A DNA stretch of 64,000 bases from CAYLPJ01 sp964385465 (GCA_964385465.1 CAYLPJ010000027.1:1-64000); one strand, 5' to 3'. Positions 1 to 9,864 are shown, counted from the stretch's first letter. Notes: generated by a model not told the origin, from the letters alone. A program made the numbers and translations.

Positions 1-143
1 CGTCGAACGCGCCCCGCGCGTCCCGTCGAAGCGGCGCGCCGACATCGCACTCCACAGGGCGCGACGCGGGCTCTGGAGGGCGTCGGCCGGGGCGGCGGGT
101 TCTTCGCGGATGGCGGGGCGATTGTACGGCGGAAGAACCGTCC
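1..143. other. Non-coding window edge
   Basis: G+C-rich sequence downstream of the minus-strand propeller gene. No ORF with a credible start, no RNA gene and no clear terminator hairpin with a T run was seen. Confidence 0.4.
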
Positions 144-2243
144 CTACTTTTCCAGGGCGATGACGTGCTGGGCCTTCCAGCGGGGGTCGCGGATCCAGAG
201 GTTGCGCGACTGGGTGACCAGCGCGTAGAGGCGCCCGTCCACGGCCGCGATGTCGGTGAGGATCGACCGCTCGCTGCCGGCCGAGGGGAAGCCGAGGGGC
301 ACGGCGCGGACGACGGGCTCTGGGGCGTCGGCGGCCACGTCGAACGCCAGCAGCCGCAGCATGGCCCGCGGGGCGGTGGTGTCCACCCACGCGACGTACG
401 CCCACCGCCCGGCGAGGACCATGTGGCTGCGGTCGATGTACGTCCAGAAGCCGTTGGCCGGCAGGGACGGGTGACGGGCGCTGACGTCGTACGTCCAGCG
501 GACGCGCCCGGCGTCGGCGTCGAAGACAGCCAGCTCGGCCGGGGCGCGCGGCGGCAGCAATTCGTCGGTCCACACGCCGGTCCGGCGGGCCTGGCCCAGG
601 AAGCTCCGCCGGGTCCGCTCGGGCAGCTTCCCCCACGGCGTGTTCCTGTAGCCGTACTTGCTCAGCACGGCCTCGGGGTCCTCGGGCATGACGCGGCGGC
701 GGTGCTTCGCCCAGCCGGTGTAGTAGACGATCAGCTTCCGCCCGCCGACCTCGCCGACCGACAGCTTCGGCCAGAGGTCCACGCCCTTGCAGCCGGCGCC
801 GACATTCAGCGGAAAGGCCTTCGCGCCCTCGTCGGTGGCATGGATGAGCTCGACGGGCCCGGCCTGGTTGGGCTTCCACGCCGCCCACACGCCCTTGCCG
901 TCGATCGCCATCGCCTTGGGCCGGTAGAAGCCGTCGCACTCGTAGTAGGACTGCCCCCACGAGTCGATGTCGTCGGTCGGCTCGTAGCGGCTGGGGAAGC
1001 GGTGGCAGAAGGCCGGCGCGAGGGTGGCGGTCTCGGCCGCGGCGGCGCCGGCAAGGCCGCCGTTCGGCTTGCGGTCGGCGACGGCGAGGTCGTAGGCCCA
1101 CAGGTGCAGGCCCTGGTCCACGCGGGGCAGGCAGCCCTCCGGGCGGCGCGTGCCCAGGCCGCCGTAGCCGTCGCGGTCGTCCGCCGGACCGGCCAGAAAG
1201 ACCCGCCCGTTGCCCAGCACCACCCCGCCGTGGGTGAACGGGCGCAGGCGCACGCCGCCGGGCCCGCGCGGCCGCTGGGGCCAGGAGGCGACGGCCTTCA
1301 TGCCCGCGTGCTTGCTGAAGAGGTACGCGTCGCCGGCGGTGTTGTGCCCCCAGGCCGCCCCCTTGGTGATGCCGATCAGCGGCCCGTCCGGCGCGACGTC
1401 GAAGTACGCCGACGTGTTGTAGAACGACGAGCCCTGCCGGTCGAAGAGCGTCTCCCAGTCCGCGTCGTACTTGCTCGCCTTGCCCTTGCCCGAGGCCGCG
1501 CCCCCCGCGACGAACCCCGACAGCCCCCACGCCCAGGGCTTGAGGCCCTCGTACGCGACCCCCACGCCGAGGATGGTCTGCTGCTCGGCCCGCGTGCGGC
1601 CGAAGGCATCCCGGTAGTCGGGGTGTTTGCCGGCCAGCTCCGCGTAGGCCGCCACCGCCGGCCGGACGCCGCCGGGCTCGTAGCCGTCCGCGTTGGCCAG
1701 CGGGAGGTAGGCCGTGTAGCTGCTCTCGTAGGCGCACTGCCCGGTGAAGAGGATGCCCGTCGCCGCGTCCCACCGGGTGACGACGGCACCGATCATCGTG
1801 TCGCTGGAGGCCGAGACGGTGTTGTACGGCCAGCGGTACACGCGGTTGTTGCCGACGCGGGCCTTGATCCGCACGCAGTTGACGGTCCGCCCGGTGGCGG
1901 CGTCCAGGGCGGTGAGATACGCGTTGGGGTCCTCGCAGGGCAGGCCCTTCGCGTCGGCGGCGATCAGCGCGACGTGCCCCCGCGCGATCGCCAGGTTCCG
2001 CGAGCCCTTCGCCCCGGGCAGCTTGAGGAAGTTCGGCGGCTCGGCCTCGACGTCGTGGATCGGCATGGTGGCGGGGAACGCCCGCCGCCACACGGCCGCG
2101 AGCTTCGCCGGCGGCACATCCACCGCCGACGCGTTCCGCCGCAGCGTCCCCCCCAGCCCGGGCCAGTCCTCTCCCGCCCCCACGCCGCCCGCCGCCAGCA
2201 CGGCCAGCATTGCCGCCGCGATCGCCCTGCCGCTGTCGGTCAT
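144..2243 (-). CDS. Secreted PQQ-like beta-propeller protein
   Basis: The 699-residue product starts with a signal peptide (hydrophobic stretch about residues 8-22, ending near GVGAG) followed by DWPGLGG, the start usually seen in planctomycete PQQ/BamB-like propellers. The rest is rich in W, G and short beta blocks (for example LYALVTQSRNLWIRD near the C-terminus), as expected for WD/PQQ-type blades. It is probably exported and binds or scaffolds rather than catalyses; no catalytic motif is evident. Its ATG overlaps the TGA of the upstream restriction-methylation gene (TGATG arrangement), so translation is probably coupled. That pairing is odd, because a secreted propeller has no obvious link to restriction. 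The family call is good; the function is unknown. Confidence 0.75.
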   Translation of the reverse strand: MTDSGRAIAAAMLAVLAAGGVGAGEDWPGLGGTLRRNASAVDVPPAKLAAVWRRAFPATMPIHDVEAEPPNFLKLPGAKGSRNLAIARGHVALIAADAKGLPCEDPNAYLTALDAATGRTVNCVRIKARVGNNRVYRWPYNTVSASSDTMIGAVVTRWDAATGILFTGQCAYESSYTAYLPLANADGYEPGGVRPAVAAYAELAGKHPDYRDAFGRTRAEQQTILGVGVAYEGLKPWAWGLSGFVAGGAASGKGKASKYDADWETLFDRQGSSFYNTSAYFDVAPDGPLIGITKGAAWGHNTAGDAYLFSKHAGMKAVASWPQRPRGPGGVRLRPFTHGGVVLGNGRVFLAGPADDRDGYGGLGTRRPEGCLPRVDQGLHLWAYDLAVADRKPNGGLAGAAAAETATLAPAFCHRFPSRYEPTDDIDSWGQSYYECDGFYRPKAMAIDGKGVWAAWKPNQAGPVELIHATDEGAKAFPLNVGAGCKGVDLWPKLSVGEVGGRKLIVYYTGWAKHRRRVMPEDPEAVLSKYGYRNTPWGKLPERTRRSFLGQARRTGVWTDELLPPRAPAELAVFDADAGRVRWTYDVSARHPSLPANGFWTYIDRSHMVLAGRWAYVAWVDTTAPRAMLRLLAFDVAADAPEPVVRAVPLGFPSAGSERSILTDIAAVDGRLYALVTQSRNLWIRDPRWKAQHVIALEK

Positions 2244-5200
2244 CGTGTGTCTTCCTTGGGCCGAACCTGCTCGGTCGCGTCCTCGACGACCCGCACCTCA
2301 TCCTCGGTCAACCCATACAGATCGTAGACGAGGCGGTCGATCTGCCGGTCCGTCGCATCGATCTGCCTCTGCGCCGCCGTCCGCGCATGCGCCGTCCGTG
2401 CCCGCGCCCGCTCCTCGTGAAGCTGCATCATGGCCCCGGCGAGCGAGACGAGGTGCCGCCTCTGCTTGCTGTCCAGCGGGGGTACGGGGAAGGGGTCGAC
2501 ATACTGCGCCCGAAACTCCAGGTATCGGTCCGAAGGGCCCTCCAAGGCGGCGCACACGGCGGAAAAGTAGAAGTTGGCCGGTCTTGAATTCAGAATTCCG
2601 AGCAGCGCGACATCGCTGGTCGGCAGAAGGAAAGCCTTGTCATTGATGAGGAACCCGTGCGTATCCAGCATGAAGCGGCACTCGTTGGCGATGATCGGGT
2701 AGACGATCTTGGGCGCGTTCCGATACTCAAGCAACGATACAGCAGGCTGCTGTAACTCGAACCACCGCTGGGCACCGGCTCGCGCCTTGAGCACACCACG
2801 GAACGTGTCCAGATGTGTCCGTATCACCGGTGGCAACTCACCGGACTCGGCGTGGCTGTGAATGACAAACCGCTCTCGGTCCTCGATACAGTAGCGACGG
2901 ATGTCTCTGCCCAAGAGGATCGGCATCAGGAACTCGCGAGCTTCCGCGTCCGCCTCCATGAACTGCTCGGCAGTGCCTCCACCCACAATGAAGGCGTCGT
3001 TGCAGCCGGTCTTGAGCCCGAACATTGCCCCGGCGCCAAGGTGCTTTCGTAGGGGAATGCCACGGTCCTTCATCTTCTCGAGCAGCGCAGTCTGCTTCGT
3101 CCCGTTGGTCGCCCATACGTCCGAGGAAATCGCGCCGTCGGGAAGAGCGTATCCCATCGCTTCAACATGATCGACGAGAGACTCCGTGCCAGCAGCCATC
3201 GCCTTCAACGACTCCGACGACGGGACGGGGGCGTAGGTGGTCGCAGCATCCTCACCGGCGCTGCCGCGCCGGGCGATCAGGATGACGGAGCGAACCGTCG
3301 CGCCCTGGAAGACCCTGGCACCGGCGAGGTCCACGATATCCTCGACCTCGGCATGGAGGCAGATGAATTGGCGCAGCGGTCTGCCGTACTTGGCTCGTAT
3401 AAACTTGTTGGAGACGATCACCCCATAGCCCCCGCCCGCGCGGAGTAGGGTCAGTCCTCGCTCGATAAAGTAGGCGTAGAGATCGGCACGTTCCTCGTGT
3501 GTCTTGTAGTGAGAACGCAGGTAGTCCTTTGCCGGTTCGAACAACTCCATGCGAACGTACGGCGGGTTGCCGATCACCGCGTCGAAGCCGCCGGGGCCGA
3601 GGATGTCGGCGAACTCCGCCGACCAGTCGAAGACGTTGATCCGCAGGCGGTCGTCCTCGTCGAACATGCTCAACTGCCTGCCATTGTAGCCGTTGTAGAA
3701 ATCCGGCCCGATCAGGCTGTTGCCGCACTTGATGTTCCCCGACAGGTCCGGCAGCGCCCGCTCGTGAAACAGGCGCAGCCCGGCGTCCAGCCGCTCGGCC
3801 GTCTCGTCCTCCAGCACCTTCAGCAGCAGCGAGAGCTTCGTGGTCTCCACCGCCTGGCTGTCGATGTCCACGCCGTAGATGTGCGACCGCAGAATCCGCT
3901 TGCGCTCGGCGGTGGTCAGCCGCCACTGGTCCGACCGATGCTGGTACAGCCGCGGGGCCTTGCCCCGGGCGTGCTTCTCCGGCCCGTCCTGGACGTACCA
4001 GTCACGGTGCCAGTCCAGCAGAAACTGGTACACCCCCAGCAGGAACGAGCCCGACCCGCACGCCGGGTCCAGCACGGCGATCGGCCGGGCGCCCTTGGCT
4101 CGCGACGGCTGGTACTTCTGCGTCAGCCCGCCGACCTCCCGCGGCGTGCAACCCTCCAACAACGGGCCAACTGTCCGCCGGACGATGTAGTCCACCACGT
4201 AGGTCGGCGTGTAATACACCCCGCCGGCCTTGCGGACCTCGGGCTTCTCCTCCACCACCGCGCGGTGCCCCGGCGTCAGGCGGATCACCTTGCCGAGGAA
4301 CTGCTCGTAGACCTGCCCGAGGATGTCGGCCGGGAGCACCGAGAACTCGTACGGGCTCTCGGGGTAGTAGAGGTGGGTGAGGATGTCTTTCAGCGGCTTG
4401 TCGTCGAGGGCCAGCCCGGGCGTGAGATCGTCGGGGGCCTCGGGGCGGTCCTTCTCGACCTCGAAGTGGAACAGCCCGGAGTTGTACCGCTCGTCGGCGC
4501 GGCGGAACCGCTCGAACAGCCGGGGGTAGATGCCCGGGCCGTTCAGCAGGCCCTGGAGCGTCCCGTAGGGCTCGATGCCGCGGTCCTCGCAGATGCGCAG
4601 GAACACGATCCGGTCGATCGTCCGCTGGACGGCGAAGTTCAGGTCCCGCTGGGAGATGGACGGGTTCCGCAGGGCGACGTTGCGCGCCAGGACGTCCCGC
4701 CAGCCCTCGATCTCGGTCAGGAAGGCCTCGTCGACCTCCGCCGTGCCGCGCTTGCGGCGGCTGGAGGCGACGTACTTGTCGAACGCGCCCTTGAGGATCG
4801 CCTCCCGGGTGAAGATCGAGGCCAGCTCGCCCCACCGTTCGGGCAGCTCGTCGTAGCGAAGATACAGCGTCCGGGCCTTGCCGGGCTTGTCGTTCTTGTG
4901 CGGGCGGACGCGGCAGTCGTAGACGGCCAGCTCCTCGAAGTCCGTCAGGATCGACAGCGGCAGCTTCGCCGACCAGGCGTAGCGGCGGAGCTGGTATGCC
5001 GGCTCGGGGTCGCCGCGGAGGTCCACGCCCGGCGCCTTGGCCTCGACGAAAAACTTCCGCACCCCGCCGATGCGGAAGCAGTAGTCCGGCGCCTTGGTCG
5101 CCCCGCCGACCTTGATCGCGTCCTCGTGGATGACGTCCTTGTACGCCTCGGCGTAGCCCTGCGAGTTGTCCATGTCCCAGCCGAGGGCGCTGAACAGCGG

Positions 5201-5317
5201 GTCGATGAACTCCCGCCGGAGCTGCGTCTCGTGGTATCGCCCGGCACGGTAGGCCTCCGCGTGCTCGCGGAACCGGGCGACGAGCTCATGGACCTCGGGC
5301 GGCGCGCTGACGGTCAT
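2240..5317 (-). CDS. Type IIG restriction-modification enzyme (Eco57I-like)
   Basis: A single-chain nuclease plus adenine methyltransferase of about 1025 residues. The N-terminus carries a PD-(D/E)xK-type nuclease signature (P77-D78, then E92-A-K94 in FVEAKAPG). AdoMet motif I is VLDPACGSGSFLLG at about 415-428 and catalytic motif IV is NPPY at about 584-587. The C-terminal third should be the target-recognition domain and ends in a helical region (LVYDLYGLTEDEV). Length and order fit type IIG enzymes, which cut and methylate with one polypeptide, so no separate specificity subunit is needed. The open frame extends far upstream, but homology begins at MTVSAPPEV; ATG at 5335 is the other possible start. 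G+C falls from about 70% to nearer 57% over roughly 2580-3560 (recognition domain), suggesting a swapped segment. Confidence 0.85.
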   Translation of the reverse strand: MTVSAPPEVHELVARFREHAEAYRAGRYHETQLRREFIDPLFSALGWDMDNSQGYAEAYKDVIHEDAIKVGGATKAPDYCFRIGGVRKFFVEAKAPGVDLRGDPEPAYQLRRYAWSAKLPLSILTDFEELAVYDCRVRPHKNDKPGKARTLYLRYDELPERWGELASIFTREAILKGAFDKYVASSRRKRGTAEVDEAFLTEIEGWRDVLARNVALRNPSISQRDLNFAVQRTIDRIVFLRICEDRGIEPYGTLQGLLNGPGIYPRLFERFRRADERYNSGLFHFEVEKDRPEAPDDLTPGLALDDKPLKDILTHLYYPESPYEFSVLPADILGQVYEQFLGKVIRLTPGHRAVVEEKPEVRKAGGVYYTPTYVVDYIVRRTVGPLLEGCTPREVGGLTQKYQPSRAKGARPIAVLDPACGSGSFLLGVYQFLLDWHRDWYVQDGPEKHARGKAPRLYQHRSDQWRLTTAERKRILRSHIYGVDIDSQAVETTKLSLLLKVLEDETAERLDAGLRLFHERALPDLSGNIKCGNSLIGPDFYNGYNGRQLSMFDEDDRLRINVFDWSAEFADILGPGGFDAVIGNPPYVRMELFEPAKDYLRSHYKTHEERADLYAYFIERGLTLLRAGGGYGVIVSNKFIRAKYGRPLRQFICLHAEVEDIVDLAGARVFQGATVRSVILIARRGSAGEDAATTYAPVPSSESLKAMAAGTESLVDHVEAMGYALPDGAISSDVWATNGTKQTALLEKMKDRGIPLRKHLGAGAMFGLKTGCNDAFIVGGGTAEQFMEADAEAREFLMPILLGRDIRRYCIEDRERFVIHSHAESGELPPVIRTHLDTFRGVLKARAGAQRWFELQQPAVSLLEYRNAPKIVYPIIANECRFMLDTHGFLINDKAFLLPTSDVALLGILNSRPANFYFSAVCAALEGPSDRYLEFRAQYVDPFPVPPLDSKQRRHLVSLAGAMMQLHEERARARTAHARTAAQRQIDATDRQIDRLVYDLYGLTEDEVRVVEDATEQVRPKEDTR

Positions 5318-5461
5318 ACCTGACGGTGCTCCCATACCGGACGACGGACCGCCACTACTATCGCTGTTGGCGTCCCCGGATGCAACCGGTCCTCCCGCCG
5401 CCTTGACCGCCCGAGCACGCGGCCGCACAATGCGTGCAACCGCATTAAGGAGCCCCGCGCC

Positions 5462-6886
5462 ATGGCCGAGAATGCCGAGCAGCTCTACGCCGAGCGATAC
5501 GACCGCTACAGCACCGCGATGCGAAACGGCACGCCGGACCGGGTGCCGATCCGGCCTTTCGTGGCCGAGTTCGCCGCCAAGTATGCGGGCTACACCTGCC
5601 AGGAGGTCACCCACGACCCGGAGAAGGCGTACGAGGCGGTGCTGAAATGCACGGGGGACTTCGACTGGGACGCCGCCGTGGCGAACATGGTGTATGTCTG
5701 GACGGGCCTGACCCAGGCGATCGGGCTGACGTATTACGGCGTGCCGGGCATCGACGTCCCGGCGGATACGGGCTTTCAGTACCGCGAGCCGCCGGAGGAC
5801 AAGGCGTTCATGCGGCCGGACGAGTACGACGCGCTGATCGCCGACCCGACGGGCTTCCTTCTGAACACGTGGCTGCCCCGCGTGGCGGCGGACGTGGTCG
5901 CCCCGGGCGAGGCGAACACGCTCCGCAACAACCTCTCGTTCCTCAAAGGCGGGATGGCGATGCTCCAGTACTTCACCTCGCTGGGCGGGCAGGTGCAGGC
6001 GATGCGTGAGCGGACGGGCACGCCGTCGGCGATCGCGGGCATCCTCAAGGCGCCCATGGACATTCTCGCCGACAAGCTCCGCGGCTACTACGGGCTGTGC
6101 ATGGACGTGCTGGAGCGCCCCGAGAAGGTCAAGGCCGCCTGCGAGGCCCTCGCGCCGCACCTGCTGCACGTGGCCCTCGGCAGTTCGGCACCGGACAAGA
6201 GCGTGCCCGTCGCCATCTGGATGCACCGCTCCTGCGTGCCGTTCTTCTCCCACGAGCACGTCGAGACCATCCACTGGCCGACGCTCAAGCCCATCATCGA
6301 GGGCCTCTGGAACGCCGGGCTCCAGACGCTCTTCTACGCCGAGGGCAAGTGGGCGCCGCACCTGGACCTGTTCCTCGAATTGCCGGCCGGCAGCATCATC
6401 TACCACTGCGACCAGGACGACGTCTTCGAGGTCCACAGGAAGGTCGGGCACAGGTTCGCCGTCAGCGGAGGCGTTCCCAACTTCCTGCTGGGCTACCGCC
6501 CGGCCGAGGAGGTCACCAGCTTCTGCCGCAAGATCATCGACGAGGTGGCCCCCGGCGGCGGCTACATCGCCGACGCCAGCGCGATCGTGCAGAACGACGC
6601 GAAGGTCGAGAACGTCCGCGCGATGACCGACGCGTTCCGCAAGTACGGGGAGTACGGCTCGTCGGCCGAGCCGGCGCCGAAGCCCGCCGACGGCGGCGCC
6701 CGAGCCTCCGCCCCGCCGCGGGGGTTGAAGGATGTGACTCCGCGGCCGGGCGTGTGCATCCCGTGGGCCGAGAAGCTCGCCGAGCTTCCCGAGATCACCG
6801 GCGACGCCGACCTCGTTCGCCGCGTCTGGGAAGACATCGACTCGCTGGCCTACGTGTACATCTGGCACTGCCTGGTGTCGTTCTAG
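5462..6886 (+). CDS. Uroporphyrinogen decarboxylase (URO-D) family protein
   Basis: The 474-residue protein has the URO-D/MtaA-CmuA-type TIM-barrel pattern: an N-terminal block with TPDRVPIRPF, and the barrel end with FAVSGGVPNFLLGYRP followed by the helix EEVTSFCRKIIDEV. Family members decarboxylate uroporphyrinogen or move methyl groups from corrinoid proteins. The long chain (about 75 residues beyond the usual end, closing with YVYIWHCLVSF) and the lack of haem genes nearby favour a methyltransferase-like or unknown role over haem synthesis. AAGGAG lies 9 nt before the ATG. It is divergent from the restriction gene and leads a plus-strand block of carbohydrate genes. Confidence 0.8.
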   Translation: MAENAEQLYAERYDRYSTAMRNGTPDRVPIRPFVAEFAAKYAGYTCQEVTHDPEKAYEAVLKCTGDFDWDAAVANMVYVWTGLTQAIGLTYYGVPGIDVPADTGFQYREPPEDKAFMRPDEYDALIADPTGFLLNTWLPRVAADVVAPGEANTLRNNLSFLKGGMAMLQYFTSLGGQVQAMRERTGTPSAIAGILKAPMDILADKLRGYYGLCMDVLERPEKVKAACEALAPHLLHVALGSSAPDKSVPVAIWMHRSCVPFFSHEHVETIHWPTLKPIIEGLWNAGLQTLFYAEGKWAPHLDLFLELPAGSIIYHCDQDDVFEVHRKVGHRFAVSGGVPNFLLGYRPAEEVTSFCRKIIDEVAPGGGYIADASAIVQNDAKVENVRAMTDAFRKYGEYGSSAEPAPKPADGGARASAPPRGLKDVTPRPGVCIPWAEKLAELPEITGDADLVRRVWEDIDSLAYVYIWHCLVSF

Positions 6887-6970
6887 CGACGGCAGGGCCC
6901 TGTCGCGCGCAGCTGCGGCCACGCGGGACGCAGGGACGAACGCGACCAGTACGCATCCGGGACCTGAACC

Positions 6971-8317
6971 ATGGACTCTGAGATGGCGACTCCGCGAGAG
7001 GCCGGGCCGCACCGCCGGACCCGCATGACGCGAAGAGGGTTCCTCCGGGCCGCCGCCGGGGCCGCCGCGGCGCCGTACGTGCTGACCTCCGCCGCGCTGG
7101 GCGCGGCGGGCCGGCCTGCGGCGAGCGAGCGGATCACGGTCGGCTTCCTGGGCACCGGCGGGCACGGGATCGGGATGAACCTGCGGTCGTTCCTCGGCCA
7201 GCGGGACTGCCAGGCCGTCGCCGTCTGCGACGTCGACGCCAACCGCGTACGCAAGGCCCACGGCTACGTCCGGCGCGCCTACGCCGGCCGACGCCGCGCG
7301 GGGACCTTCGACGGCTGCCAGGTCACCGGGGACTGGCGCGAGGTGATCGCCCGCGACGACGTCGACGCCGTCATGATCTCCACGCCGGACCACTGGCACG
7401 TGCCGATGTCGCTGGCCGCCATCCGCGCCGGCAAGGACGTCATCTGCGAGAAGCCCACCCTCACCGTCGGCGAGGGCCGCATCCTCGCCGACACCGTCGA
7501 GCGGTACGGCGCGGTCTTTCAGCTCTCCACCGAGGACCGGTCGGTGGCGGTCTACCACCGCATGGCCGAGCTGGTCCGCAACGGGCGGATCGGCAAGCTC
7601 CGGCGGATCCACGTCAGGCTTCCGGCCGGCCCCGGCGGGCCGGGGGACCCGACGCCCAGGCCCGTCCCGCCGGAGCTGGACTATGAGATGTGGCTCGGCC
7701 CGGCGCCGTTCGCGCCCTACTGCCCCGGGCGCGTGCACTACCACTTCCGCTGGGTTCGCGACACCTCCGGCGGGGAGCTGACCGACTGGGGCGCGCACCT
7801 GGTGGACACGGCCCAGTGGGCCAACGACACCGAGCGGACCGGCCCGGTGGAGGTCCGCGGCGAGGGGGTCGCCCATCCCGGCGGGCTGTACGACGCGTAC
7901 CACCGCTTCAAGCTGCGCTACGTCTACGCCGACGGCGTGGAGATGGTCGTCGAGAGCGGCGGCGTGGCCCTGCGGTTCGAGGGCACCGACGGCTGGGTGG
8001 GCAACGACGGCTGGCGCGGGCGACTCCAGGCCGGCTCGCCCAGGCTGCTCGCCGAGCGGATCGGCGAGAACGAGACCCGCCTGTTCACCTGCCCCGGCGG
8101 CGAGCACCGGAACTTCCTCGATTGCGTCAAGAGCCGCCGCGACCCGTACTTCCCCGCCGAGATCGGCCACCGCTGCTGCTCGGTACTGCACATCGGAAAC
8201 ATCGCGATGGACCTCGGCAAGACGCTCCGATGGGACCCCGACACCGAGACCTTCCCCGACGCCCCGGCCGCCAACCGCCTGCTCGGCCGCGCGCCGCGCC
8301 AGCCCTGGCACCTCTGA
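6971..8317 (+). CDS. Tat-exported Gfo/Idh/MocA oxidoreductase
   Basis: The 448-residue product has a twin-arginine signal (TRRGFLRAAAG, about residues 18-28) followed by a Rossmann fold with the nucleotide-binding loop GFLGTGGHG and the family's EKPTLTVGEG motif, which places a catalytic lysine at the sugar. These enzymes oxidise sugars or glycosides at C3 using NAD(P). Planctomycetes export many through Tat. ATG at 7025 would give a tighter Tat signal (MTRRGFLRAA) and may be the true start. The next gene carries a DUF1080 domain, the family that hydrolyses 3-keto-glycosides, so the two probably act in one 3-keto-glycoside pathway. Confidence 0.88.
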   Translation: MDSEMATPREAGPHRRTRMTRRGFLRAAAGAAAAPYVLTSAALGAAGRPAASERITVGFLGTGGHGIGMNLRSFLGQRDCQAVAVCDVDANRVRKAHGYVRRAYAGRRRAGTFDGCQVTGDWREVIARDDVDAVMISTPDHWHVPMSLAAIRAGKDVICEKPTLTVGEGRILADTVERYGAVFQLSTEDRSVAVYHRMAELVRNGRIGKLRRIHVRLPAGPGGPGDPTPRPVPPELDYEMWLGPAPFAPYCPGRVHYHFRWVRDTSGGELTDWGAHLVDTAQWANDTERTGPVEVRGEGVAHPGGLYDAYHRFKLRYVYADGVEMVVESGGVALRFEGTDGWVGNDGWRGRLQAGSPRLLAERIGENETRLFTCPGGEHRNFLDCVKSRRDPYFPAEIGHRCCSVLHIGNIAMDLGKTLRWDPDTETFPDAPAANRLLGRAPRQPWHL

Positions 8318-8360
8318 GCCCGCCGACACACCGCCCCCCCGCCCGAGAAGGAGACCGCAG

Positions 8361-9848
8361 ATGACCGCACGACTCGCCCTGCTGAGCCTGGCCGCCACGT
8401 TCGCGCTGACTGCCGTCGCCGCCGCGGCGCCGCCGTGGCGCTTCTTCGCGATGGACACGGGCCTGCGCGGCCTGAACCCCCGGGCCCGCGCCGCCCTGCT
8501 GGCCGAGTTGGGCTACGGCGGCAGCGACCGCAGCGGCACGGGGGGCACGGCGGAGGCGGTCGCGGCCTGCCATGGCCGCGGGCTGAAGCTCTTCGGGCTG
8601 TACCTGACGATCGACATCGCCGCCGACGACCCGGCCCCGGGCGGCCTGGACAAGGCGATCGAGGCCCTCGCCGACCGCGACGCCTTCCTCTGGCTGGCGG
8701 TGCGGAGCAGCAAGCACAGGAAGTCCGACCCCGCCGGCGACGCCCTCGGGGCGAAGGTGATTTCCGCCATCGCCGAACGCGCGGCGAAGCACAACGTCCG
8801 GGTGGCCCTGTACCCGCACTCGGGGTTCTGGATCGAGCGCGTCGAGGACGCCGTCCGCGTCGCCGCCGCGACCGGGCGCGACGACGTCGGTGCCACGTTC
8901 AACCTCTGCCACTTCCTCAACGTGGACAAGCCCGAGCGCGTCGAGGAGGCGATCAAGGCGGCCGCCGGCAAGCTGGCGGTGGTGACCGTCAACGGCGCCG
9001 AGGACGGCGGGCGCGGGTGGGGCAAGCTGATCCAGCCGCTGGGCTCGGGCTCCTTCGACGTCGCCCGCGTGCTGCGCACGCTGGACGAGATCGACTACCG
9101 CGGGCCCGTCGGGCTCCAGGCGTACGGCATCAAGCAGGAGCCGGCCGAGCACCTCGGGGCCTCCATCGCCGCCTGGCGGAAGCTGGGCGAGCGGGTCTGG
9201 CCCGACCGGGTGATGATGGTCGGCGACGGCACGCTGGGCGCCTTCCGCGACAACACCGGCGACTGGACGCTCGCCGCGCAGGTCCGCCGGCACGCCGACA
9301 ACGCCAAGCGGCTGGCGTGGGAGGCGGGCACGCGAGCGGCGGTCAACGGCGAGAAGGGCCGCACCCGCCACCTGGTCACCCGCGCCGAGCACGGCGACTG
9401 CCGGGCGCACATCGAGTTCATGGTGCCCGCCGGCTCCAACAGCGGCGTGTACTTCCAGGGCCGCTACGAGATCCAGGTGCTCGACAGTTGGGGCAAGGAG
9501 AAGCTCAAGCACGGCGACTGCGGGGGCATCTACCAGCGGTGGGCGAAGGGCAAGGGCTTCGAGGGGCACCCGCCGCGCGTCAACGCCTCCCGCCGGCCGG
9601 GACAGTGGCAGACGTTCGACGTCATCTTCCGCGCCCCGCGATTCGACGGGTCGGGCAAGAAGACGGCCAACGCGAGGTTCGTCCGCGTGGTGCACAACGG
9701 CGTGACGGTGCACGAGGACGTGGAGGTCACCGGCCCGACGCGCGCGGCGATGTTCCGCGACGAGAAGCCCACCGGCCCGATCATGCTCCAGGGCGACCAC
9801 GGCCCGGTGGCGTACCGCAACTGCTGGTGGATTCCGCTCGAAGACTGA
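8361..9848 (+). CDS. Secreted sugar isomerase-like TIM barrel fused to DUF1080
   Basis: The 495-residue protein has a signal peptide (about 1-23, ending VAAAAPP). Residues about 25-275 form an AP-endonuclease-2/xylose-isomerase-like TIM barrel (NLCHFLNVDKPERVEEAI, GPVGLQAYG). Residues about 290-495 are a DUF1080 domain (3-keto-disaccharide hydrolase): NSGVYFQGRYEIQVLDSWG, HGDCGGIYQR, GQWQTFDVIFRAPRFD and the closing PVAYRNCWWIPLED. The two activities are usually separate genes. The fusion fits removal of a 3-keto sugar from a glycoside and its isomerisation outside the cytoplasm. GAAGGAGA lies 8 nt before the ATG. It is 43 bp downstream of the oxidoreductase, so probably in one operon. Confidence 0.85.
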   Translation: MTARLALLSLAATFALTAVAAAAPPWRFFAMDTGLRGLNPRARAALLAELGYGGSDRSGTGGTAEAVAACHGRGLKLFGLYLTIDIAADDPAPGGLDKAIEALADRDAFLWLAVRSSKHRKSDPAGDALGAKVISAIAERAAKHNVRVALYPHSGFWIERVEDAVRVAAATGRDDVGATFNLCHFLNVDKPERVEEAIKAAAGKLAVVTVNGAEDGGRGWGKLIQPLGSGSFDVARVLRTLDEIDYRGPVGLQAYGIKQEPAEHLGASIAAWRKLGERVWPDRVMMVGDGTLGAFRDNTGDWTLAAQVRRHADNAKRLAWEAGTRAAVNGEKGRTRHLVTRAEHGDCRAHIEFMVPAGSNSGVYFQGRYEIQVLDSWGKEKLKHGDCGGIYQRWAKGKGFEGHPPRVNASRRPGQWQTFDVIFRAPRFDGSGKKTANARFVRVVHNGVTVHEDVEVTGPTRAAMFRDEKPTGPIMLQGDHGPVAYRNCWWIPLED

Positions 9849-9864
9849 GCAGGGAGAAGCGCGG

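Noticed and set aside
165..2327. 720-residue plus-strand ORF opposite the propeller gene
   Set aside because: High-G+C shadow frame with no family, no SD.
6884..6910. Palindrome gcgacggcagggccctgtcgc after the URO-D gene as terminator
   Set aside because: No T run and imperfect pairing.
5318..8458. 2072-residue version of the restriction gene
   Set aside because: The extra upstream part is antisense to the URO-D and oxidoreductase genes and has no domain content.
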